From: Natrinema amylolyticus_A
GTDB lineage: Archaea; Halobacteriota; Halobacteria; Halobacteriales; Natrialbaceae
NCBI RefSeq assembly: GCF_042678045.1
Contig: NZ_JBHUDI010000003.1
Span: 124,001 to 188,000, forward strand
DNA: 64,000 nt
Direction of reading: 5' to 3'
In this document: positions 58,077 through 64,000 of the stretch, one piece after another
Layout: each line of letters begins with the position of its first letter
Numbering within the stretch: the stretch's first letter is position 1
The notes under the pieces: model-generated
Told to the model about the DNA's origin: nothing
Seen by the model: only the letters and a program-made list of their open reading frames with translations
The model's database searches: none
Position numbers and translations under genes: made by a program

Positions 58077-59399
58077 CTACCGGACGATCCTCCGCCACAG
58101 ACGGACTAGCGACTTAGTATAAGATATAGAATCTGTGTTCGGATTCGGGGCGCGAAACGAGCGTAGTGCCTTCATAGAGGACCGATCACTGGACTGAGAC
58201 CTGCGCCAGTTAGCTCTGAGGACTCGCTCGAAGCCCGATAAAAAGGGGCGGGGGTCGTCGATCCGGAAGACGTCAAAATGCGGTGTCGTGTAGCACGATT
58301 CGAGTATCTCCCACGCCCTCCCCGCGAACGACGGTCGGTCGGCTAACGTCGGTTCATCGTTGAGGACGCTAAAAAGGTGCTTCAACTCGCCGTGGAGGAA
58401 GTGACTCCTCACACCCACCTCGTAGTGAGGATCGATCAAATCCTGCCGTCCCGTCGCCTGGCACCAATAATCAAACGGGAAATCAGCGCCAGCCCGAACA
58501 GCGCACGGGAGCGACTGCCACATCCGGGGATTGATCTCGAGTAACTTGTACTTGCCCGTCTCCGTGTCCTTCGCGTACTCCACGCAAGCGAGGCCGTGCC
58601 AATCAAGGCTATCCAAGAGTTGTTCGCCGACCGATTTCAGTTCGGGGTCCTTGATAGACTCCCGATAGACACCGCCACCGTTGGCATAGGTGTTGCCGCG
58701 AATTTGTCTGTGCTGAAACGTGGTCACCGGCTCGCCGTGGTCGTAGAGGGCACCGAATACGTACTGTGATTCGCATTGGACGTACTCTTGCGCGATCGGG
58801 ACGTGATCCATCTCCGCAGCGATCGCAGCAACATCGATATCGCTACCGGATTTAACATACCGTATCCCGTCTGCGAAGTCGGATTCGGTTGGCGAGTACG
58901 ATGGCAGGTACTCCTCTGCGAGGAGATTGTATCGGGATTTGATGACGTAATCAGAGTCCCACTTGTCGACCTCATCGANNNNNNNNNNNNNNNNNNNNNN
59001 NNNNNNNNNNNNNNNNNNNNNNTGGAGACGCATTCGATCGTGAACGGTTTTGAGTACGTCCAGTGGCGGTACGACGAGCGACACGTACTGTTCGAATTCG
59101 TCCCGATACTTCGCGAATACGTAGGGATCCTCCGGTCGCGTCGGGATAATCGTTCGAACGTTCGGACGGGCGGCAATTCCTTTCAGCGAATCTTTGTAGG
59201 CGAACAGGTCATCGCTAGGTGCCGGAATTCGGACCCGTTCGTCACAGAATCGGGAGGTACCGGCCGGGACGCTCCTGTGCTCCGATGCGACGATCGTACG
59301 AACGCCGTGACGGCCCAGCGAACGCACGCACGGGTAACTCCAGGGAGTGAACCCTGTCGGAATAAGAACTGATACCCGATCAGCTGTTTTTTCGGCCAT
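58077..59399 (-). CDS. ATP-grasp carboxylate-amine ligase-like enzyme B (contains assembly gap)
   Basis: This roughly 440-aa protein starts MAEKTADRVSVLIPTGFTPW, with a pre-ATP-grasp domain through PTRPEDPYVFAKYRDEFEQY. 44 N interrupt it after DVLKTVHDRMRL, where the paralog at 50922 has the KATIKAARKYDIP-type helix, so about 16 residues are unknown. The ATP-grasp core continues with DYVIKSRYNL, IAQEYVQCESQYVFG, LACVEYAKDTETGKYKLLE and INPRMWQSLPCAV (metal ligands). It probably forms amide bonds like its paralog. Whether the frame is truly intact cannot be judged until the gap is closed. Confidence 0.8.
   Translation of the reverse strand: MAEKTADRVSVLIPTGFTPWSYPCVRSLGRHGVRTIVASEHRSVPAGTSRFCDERVRIPAPSDDLFAYKDSLKGIAARPNVRTIIPTRPEDPYVFAKYRDEFEQYVSLVVPPLDVLKTVHDRMRLXXXXXXXXXXXXXXXXDEVDKWDSDYVIKSRYNLLAEEYLPSYSPTESDFADGIRYVKSGSDIDVAAIAAEMDHVPIAQEYVQCESQYVFGALYDHGEPVTTFQHRQIRGNTYANGGGVYRESIKDPELKSVGEQLLDSLDWHGLACVEYAKDTETGKYKLLEINPRMWQSLPCAVRAGADFPFDYWCQATGRQDLIDPHYEVGVRSHFLHGELKHLFSVLNDEPTLADRPSFAGRAWEILESCYTTPHFDVFRIDDPRPFLSGFERVLRANWRRSQSSDRSSMKALRSFRAPNPNTDSISYTKSLVRLWRRIVR
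58979..59022. other. Assembly gap, 44 N
   Basis: A run of 44 undetermined bases lies inside the ATP-grasp gene. The true length may differ from 44, but 44 keeps the downstream frame consistent with a full-length protein, matching a missing segment of roughly 15 residues relative to the paralog. Confidence 0.95.
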
Positions 59400-59651
59400 A
59401 GAGATCTGAATGATTCTATTGTCCAGTCAATACCGCGAAAAGGTATAGGAATGTGCTTCAGATAAACCAGACATTGTCAGATAAAAAGGAGTGCCATGTC
59501 GATGTAATTCTTTACGCATCGATGAACGTCGTCGGATCGACGCCGTCGGCGTAATTACAGCTCTATTTATAAATGAACGCCCATGTAACCATCAGTTATT
59601 CCTAACGGATCGACAAGAGATTTACGGTCATTGCCGTCGTTAGCACCGTAT

Positions 59652-59930
59652 ATGACGACGCGTCACCGGGTTCAGGTCGTGCGGAGACAAATCGGGTTGA
59701 TGGGTGCAGTAATACTCATGCTGACCGCCCTAGAGGCGCTGTCGTACGGGCTATTTTTTGGCGTTTCACTGCTCGGGTTCTTGATCGTAACGGAGCTGTC
59801 AAGCTCGCAGGTCGTAACTGTACCATGGCGATCACGACTCCGGCGGCTCGGAGCGCTCGGTCTTTTTGTCTACGCGGTTATCGCGACTCTTCGGCTCTCC
59901 GACCTCCTTTCAGCCGTAACGCTTCCGTAG
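59652..59930 (+). CDS. Small two- or three-TM membrane protein
   Basis: This 92-aa protein starts at ATG 59652 (MTTRHRVQVVRRQIGL); an ATG at 59631 adds seven residues. Hydrophobic segments lie at about 18-32 (VILMLTALEALSYGLFFG), 33-48 (VSLLGFLIVTEL) and 65-85 (LGALGLFVYAVIATLRL), with basic loops. Typical of small haloarchaeal membrane proteins of unknown role. A TATA-like TATTTATAAAT lies at 59564-59574, giving a leader of about 60 nt. Confidence 0.65.
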   Translation: MTTRHRVQVVRRQIGLMGAVILMLTALEALSYGLFFGVSLLGFLIVTELSSSQVVTVPWRSRLRRLGALGLFVYAVIATLRLSDLLSAVTLP

Positions 59931-59951
59931 CAACGGCCGCCCGAATGGCCA

Positions 59952-60791
59952 TCATTCTCGACGCGAACCCCAGTAACAGATCAGCTGCCAATCGCCTTCG
60001 TCGGCTCCTGGAGCGACCTCGAGATTGACGGGCTGATCTAGTCCGACTGCGAAGCCGACGGCGAGGAACGACGCAATGGGGTGATCGAATCGGTCGAGGT
60101 CGCCGAGGACACTTCCGGAGACGGTAACAGTAACAGATTCTTCCCCGATGTGATACGGCTCGATGGCGTCTGCGAGTTCGAAGACCTCCACGAGACCGCC
60201 GGCGAGCTGGGCTGTGAGTGGCTGCGGGTCGGTTGCCAGTTCGTCTTCGAGCACACGCTCGAAGTACCGAAAGAGGCGTCCGGCAGTTGGTTCGAACGTC
60301 AATTCGCGACCATGCCCGCTGGTGGTCGGACCATCGAGGTTTAAATTGGTAGATCTCGACAGCTGCAGGCGTGCCGACACGGCGCCGTCACTCGGTACAT
60401 ACGTCGGTTCAGTTCGCAGTCCGAGCTCGTCGGCAATCGTGACTTGGTTGGCGGCGGCTGCCGCAGAGATGTGATCAGCGACCGTTGCATCGACGACACG
60501 ATCAAGTGAGAGGGTGTATGCAAGCAGCCCTCCGAACAGCCCCGTTCCAGCCAGCGCGAACAGAACTCGACGTGCATCGGGGAAGACGACGCCGGCGCCG
60601 GCGGCGATGAACCCAACGACGGCTAGTCCGAGCGTCGTCCGTTGGTAGCGAGACCAGGAAGATGATTCGTATTCGATCCAGTCTCGTTCGTCTCGAGACG
60701 GGACCCCGAATTGGTCGTCTCTTACCTCTCCTTCCTGAGGATCTGTTGTGGCTTCCGTCGAAACGGCGTTGTTGGAGTTTTTGCCGCTCAT
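59952..60791 (-). CDS. Conserved haloarchaeal membrane protein with two TM helices
   Basis: This 279-aa protein is from ATG 60791 (MSGKNSNNAVSTEAT); the longer frame to 60917 adds a basic stretch of poor composition. After an acidic N-terminus, two TM helices (about 53-72 TTLGLAVVGFIAAGAGVVF and 78-97 VLFALAGTGLFGGLLAYTL) are followed by a soluble beta-rich domain of about 180 residues (GRELTFEPTAGRLFRYFERVL, SVTVTVSGSVLGDLDRF). The layout matches a conserved haloarchaeal family (DUF7982-like, my recollection). Function unknown. It is convergent with the 92-aa gene. Confidence 0.65.
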   Translation of the reverse strand: MSGKNSNNAVSTEATTDPQEGEVRDDQFGVPSRDERDWIEYESSSWSRYQRTTLGLAVVGFIAAGAGVVFPDARRVLFALAGTGLFGGLLAYTLSLDRVVDATVADHISAAAAANQVTIADELGLRTEPTYVPSDGAVSARLQLSRSTNLNLDGPTTSGHGRELTFEPTAGRLFRYFERVLEDELATDPQPLTAQLAGGLVEVFELADAIEPYHIGEESVTVTVSGSVLGDLDRFDHPIASFLAVGFAVGLDQPVNLEVAPGADEGDWQLICYWGSRRE

Positions 60792-61054
60792 CTGTAGGTG
60801 ATATCTCGGAACTGACCGAGAGAGCAAGCGAAAAGAACGACGTGAGGACACACCGACCGCTCTGTCGTGACATAGGGAAGAGACGAGGTGACTCGAGCGC
60901 TTTCCGATGGTGGCCACACAGCTCGGGCGCGCTCAGCAATCGATGTATACTGCATATCCGCGTAATATACTTGATTCGATTTGAAACCCACTGATGATCA
61001 AAACGAGTAAATCAGTATTAATTCGGCCGAGCGTAGCCTGTGACTAGCTCGCAC

Positions 61055-61222
61055 CTCGAGATATTCGGCTGGTTTGACCTCCTCCACGCTCTGAAGGACG
61101 TGGAATCCGACCATCGGATTTCCGCCGAGTGTGGCGTTCAAGGTTCCAACCCGCACTCAAGGGGAACCAGCAACATACTGGGGGGAACTCTCGTTTCCTC
61201 CCCTGTCTAGGGCTGTGACCCG
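61055..61222 (-). repeat. Unidentified repeat, copy 2 (inverted relative to 1299-1462)
   Basis: Read on the minus strand, this segment carries the same blocks as copy 1 in the same order (CACAGCCCT, GGTTCCCCTTGAGTGCGGG, GGATTCCACGTC, GAGGAGGTCAA). It lies about 250 bp from an IS200/IS605-type hairpin pair (61469-61841), so it may be part of a composite relic. The ORFs in it are interrupted. The rest of the 60792-61468 gap holds nothing that I recognise. Confidence 0.55.
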
Positions 61223-61468
61223 GTCAAACAGGCCCCATCGAATACCCTGTCATCGCCGTACGAACCACCGCTGGTTCGCTTCCCCTTGTGGTTCGGGGAC
61301 GGCATCTCACGGTATTCGTAGCACTTTCTGCTACGGCGAGCCACATCAAAACGATCACGGTGGAAATCCTGTTCAGCCATCGATAGCGGTTGGAGAGTCG
61401 AGCCGATCGCTCGACCTCTGCCTGAAGACGGAGGTATGCGCTCAAAATTCATATCACGGACCCCGCGT

Positions 61469-61841
61469 GAAGTACCGCGGGGGCAAGCCCCGCGGCTTCA
61501 CCGTTTTGACCGCACGTCCCGAAACGGGCCGTGCGGTCGCAGGCGAGTTTAATTCCCCTCGGACTTCCCATGACGAGTCGTCTGGAATTAATACCCGAAC
61601 GCTCGGTGCGTCCGTGAGGGTCGGCCGCTCCACCACGGCCCGACAACTCCCGTCTCACCACGCCAAAGACGCGGGTTTTGAGAGGAGTCGCATTCCTCGC
61701 AACTGCCGGCAGTTGCTTCGGATTAAGGTCTTTAATCCATGTCGCAACTGTACTCTCCAATACGGTGGTATCCATCATATAGCTTACGCGATTCACCCTC
61801 GGGGTCAAGCCCCGAGGCACTCTCGCTGTATCTCTGTAGAC
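61469..61841 (+). mobile_element. IS200/IS605 relic with two terminal hairpins
   Basis: A hairpin with CCGCGGGG-caag-CCCCGCGG (about 61478-61497), in the setting GTGAAGTACC as in the TnpB element at 4012, begins the relic. A second perfect hairpin CCTCGGGG-tcaag-CCCCGAGG (61797-61817) followed by CTGTAGAC (61834-61841) ends it. The 300 bp between carry TTTAATTCCCC, the complement of the GGGGAATTAAA core found in the relics at 43672 and 57530. No transposase frame survives. 61842-62006 contains no gene. Confidence 0.6.
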
Positions 61842-62006
61842 TCTGTCATCTGTCGACCAATGATCGGCCGGGTCGAGCGCACTCTAGGCCGTGAAGGTGG
61901 GTTCCGACCAATCCCGTCAGATTCTCTTCGCGATAGGAACCACTGCACCATTCATTCACAGTGGCTGACTGACCAAACTTAAGCGTCGGACGTTGAATTA
62001 CTGGTG

Positions 62007-63086
62007 ATGGCCGACGCTCGTCCGTCGACGGTCTCCCGACTACGAGACATACAAGTCCCCCCAGCGGACCTCACAGCAGTGGTCGCGATAGTGGCCCTTG
62101 CTAACTTCATCGTATTCGCCCCCGTAATTCGAGAGACGCCGCTTCGGGTTCCGATCGGCATTGTGTTCGTACTCTTCGCTCCAGGATACGCCCTCGTCGC
62201 CGCGTTCTTTCCCGAACGTGGCGAGAGGGGTGCTGAGACGACTGCATTCGAGACGGACGCCAGATCCGAGAGTAACCGTCTCGACCCCCGGTTCTGGAAT
62301 GCGCCGTGGCCCACGAGAATCGACGGGATCGAGCGTGTCGCCTACGCGGTCGGGACGAGCCTCGTAGTCGTTCCCCTCATTGCCGTCTCACTCGATCTCA
62401 CACCGTGGGGGATTCGGCTGGTCCCATTTATGACCGCGGTCTCTATGTTCACGCTGATCACGACAGCCGTTGCCACCGCTCGTCGATGGACCGTTCCGGC
62501 AGCGGAACGGTTTCGGGTTCCGTACCGATCGTGGCTGGCAACGGGGCGCGCTACGCTGTTCGATACGCGCGCGGATGCGACATTGAACCTCCTGCTGATC
62601 GGGGCCGTCGTCCTCGCGATTGGAAGCGTTGGCTACGCCGCCACGGTTCTCCCGCAGGACGATGAGTTCTCGGCGATTTACCTCCTCTCGGAAGACGGCG
62701 AATTCGAGGCCGACGACTACCCGACCGACCTCGAAGCCGGTGAAAACGCTGAAGTTACCGTCGGTATCGACAACCGCGAGGACCGAACGGTAAACTACAC
62801 CGTGGTCGTCGTGGAACAAGACATTGAGTCGAACGGAAACGACACAATAGTCGCCGACCAGTTGGAACTCGATCGATTCGACGTACGCATTGCTGCCGGC
62901 GAGAGCGCCGAGTTCGGATACGAACTCGAGCCGACGATGACGGGCGAGAACGTTCGAATCATCTGGTTACTTTATCTTGACGAACCGCCGGACGACCCGT
63001 CGATATCGAACGCAAACCGGTACGTCTCACTCACGATGGACGGGGAGGCGACCGCCGAGAACACAACGGAATCCGTTGCCGGATAA
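62007..63086 (+). CDS. DUF1616 membrane protein
   Basis: This 359-aa protein starts at ATG 62007; a GTG at 62004 precedes it directly. The N-terminal VPPADLTAVVAIVALANFI, TPLRVPIGIVFVLFAPGYALV and following TM segments (four in total, the last near 195-215) are the hallmark of DUF1616. The extracellular C-terminal domain (about 235-345) has an Ig-like fold (NAEVTVGIDNREDRTVNYTV, AGESAEFGYELEP). DUF1616 genes cluster with surface glycan and N-glycosylation genes in haloarchaea. The role is unknown, perhaps a scaffold for the assembly complex. Confidence 0.85.
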   Translation: MADARPSTVSRLRDIQVPPADLTAVVAIVALANFIVFAPVIRETPLRVPIGIVFVLFAPGYALVAAFFPERGERGAETTAFETDARSESNRLDPRFWNAPWPTRIDGIERVAYAVGTSLVVVPLIAVSLDLTPWGIRLVPFMTAVSMFTLITTAVATARRWTVPAAERFRVPYRSWLATGRATLFDTRADATLNLLLIGAVVLAIGSVGYAATVLPQDDEFSAIYLLSEDGEFEADDYPTDLEAGENAEVTVGIDNREDRTVNYTVVVVEQDIESNGNDTIVADQLELDRFDVRIAAGESAEFGYELEPTMTGENVRIIWLLYLDEPPDDPSISNANRYVSLTMDGEATAENTTESVAG

Positions 63087-63164
63087 GAAACTATTTCTCA
63101 CATCGCAGTTGCGACGGCGACAACATTCCAATTTATATCTGATATTGAACTCTGATACCGTCTT

Positions 63165-63174
63165 CTATTTAAAA
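63165..63174 (+). promoter_or_regulatory. TATA box before the sugar-nucleotidyltransferase gene
   Basis: TATTTAAAAG lies 27-36 nt before ATG 63201, the right distance for a leaderless haloarchaeal mRNA. A second AT-rich word (ATTTATATCT) lies at 63131-63140. Confidence 0.6.
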
Positions 63175-63200
63175 GGAAGTCCACCCCGAGAGGGAGAGGT

Positions 63201-64000
63201 ATGTCTGGCTACTCTGCTATCGTCCTCGCGGCCGGCGAAGGAAACCGACTGCGCCCGCTCACTCGGAACCGCCCAAAACCGATGCTGCCCGCGGCGACGA
63301 GACCAATTCTCGAGCACGTCTTCGATCAGCTCATCGACGCCGGCGTCTCGGAAATCGTCGTCGTTGTCGGGTACAGGCGCGACCGGGTCCAATCGTACTT
63401 CGGACCGACGTATCGGAACGTCCCCCTCACGTATGTTTCCCAGGAGAAACAGCTCGGAACCGGCCACGCCCTGCTCGCGGCCGAATCCGTCGTCGACGGG
63501 ACATGTCTCGCGATCAACGGAGATCAGATCGTCGACAGTCGAATTATCCAAGATTCAATAGCGGGACACGAATCCGACTCCGCTGCGACTCTCGCGTTGC
63601 TCCAGCGCGCCGATATCAGCGAATACGGCGGCGTAACCGTCGACAACGGACGCGTCACGAGTATCGTCGAGAACCCAAGCGACGGTCGGGAGTATTATCT
63701 TAACGCCGGCGTCTACGTGCTTGAGCCGGCGGTGTTCGACGCCGTGCGAGCGGCGGAGCCGAGCGCCGGGGAACACCACCTAGTCGACGGACTGTCGACG
63801 CTCATCGATATCGGTGAGATCGTCCGCGGGGTCGTCTCCGACGGCATCTGGGTTGACGCGACCTATCCGTGGGACCTGCTTGACGTTTCGTTCGAACTGT
63901 TCGACGAAGGAATCATTGATGGAACACGATCGTCAGACAGCCATGAGGAGTCGGCTGTCCACGAGTCCGCAGCGATCCGAGAGCCGGTCGTGATCGATCA
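63201..64000 (+). CDS. Sugar-1-phosphate nucleotidyltransferase, truncated by window end
   Basis: The first 266 residues of a RmlA/GlmU-type nucleotidyltransferase are present, and the frame is open at the window end. The start ATG 63201 is fixed by a TATA box at the leaderless distance. SAIVLAAGEGNRLRPLTRNR is the pyrophosphorylase signature with catalytic Lys in PKPMLP. YVSQEKQLGTGHALL, INGDQIVD and YLNAGVYVLEP follow. The end begins what looks like the left-handed beta-helix (HESAAIREPVVI), as in archaeal glucose-1-phosphate thymidylyl/uridylyltransferases or GlmU-like bifunctional enzymes. It should supply UDP- or dTDP-sugar to this cluster, maybe AglF-like. Confidence 0.88.
   Translation, partial: MSGYSAIVLAAGEGNRLRPLTRNRPKPMLPAATRPILEHVFDQLIDAGVSEIVVVVGYRRDRVQSYFGPTYRNVPLTYVSQEKQLGTGHALLAAESVVDGTCLAINGDQIVDSRIIQDSIAGHESDSAATLALLQRADISEYGGVTVDNGRVTSIVENPSDGREYYLNAGVYVLEPAVFDAVRAAEPSAGEHHLVDGLSTLIDIGEIVRGVVSDGIWVDATYPWDLLDVSFELFDEGIIDGTRSSDSHEESAVHESAAIREPVVID

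Noticed and set aside
61449..61820. Minus-strand 123-aa frame
   Set aside because: It starts inside a terminal hairpin and lies in an IS200/IS605 relic; such peptides are common mis-annotations of these ends.

Overview
The window reads as haloarchaeal DNA. Predicted proteins are strongly acidic (D/E rich), coding DNA is GC-rich with very frequent CTCGAG, promoters show archaeal TATA boxes about 25-30 nt before leaderless starts, several exported proteins carry Tat (RR) signals, and the mobile DNA is the IS200/IS605 type common in Halobacteria. The CTCGAG richness hints at a Natrialba/Natrinema/Haloterrigena-like genome, but this is a weak guess. No rRNA, tRNA or CRISPR array was found. One assembly gap of 44 N (58979-59022) lies inside a gene.

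Region 1 (about 1-18.5 kb) is accessory DNA. It holds a partial zinc-cysteine gene with an HNH endonuclease, a small winged-helix regulator with an 11-bp-arm operator, a chain of four overlapping small genes ending in a coiled-coil protein, an IS200/IS605 element with an intact TnpB that cut off a neighbouring gene, a pRiA4b ORF-3-type protein, a decayed RelE-type toxin beside its ribbon-helix-helix antitoxin, a complete VapBC-like pair, a SWIM zinc-finger protein, a Tat-exported protein, a 36-bp tandem repeat array, a 231-bp MITE, and an XPB-like helicase with its Bax1 (DUF790) nuclease partner.

Region 2 (about 18.5-32.9 kb) is a conjugation-like module. A minus-strand operon with coupled starts encodes a pilin-like small membrane protein, a large cell-surface protein, a 73-aa protein, a polytopic VirB6/TrbL-like protein, a membrane-anchored VirB4 N-half-like protein, a VirB4-type ATPase and a primase-polymerase. 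Divergently, a 1265-aa VirD4/TraG/HerA-type ATPase carries a C-terminal PD-(D/E)XK-like motif. Between the arms lie an orphan antitoxin, a toxin stub, a winged-helix regulator gene pair and its broken duplicate. I infer an integrative/conjugative element or integrated megaplasmid segment. No relaxase or integrase is visible here.

Region 3 (about 33.2-64 kb) is a surface-polysaccharide cluster. wbpD-E-B-A-like genes in one tight operon should make a UDP-2,3-diacetamido-2,3-dideoxy-uronic acid. They are followed by a dolichol-phosphate-type glycosyltransferase, a DUF354 protein and a NodB-like deacetylase. Three Tat-exported polysaccharide-lyase-14-like proteins follow, two with a near-identical promoter. 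Then come two sets of FemAB-like transferase plus ATP-grasp ligase, a GT-C-like membrane protein, a nucleotidyltransferase with two tiny paralogous proteins, a phosphodiesterase-fold protein, a Wzx-type flippase, a DUF1616 protein and a sugar-nucleotidyltransferase that runs off the end. The combination suggests a surface glycan rich in uronic acids whose carboxyl or amino groups are decorated with amino acids or peptides. The region is littered with IS200/IS605 relics, including two copies of a roughly 450-bp element with tnpB-end-like hairpins at both ends.
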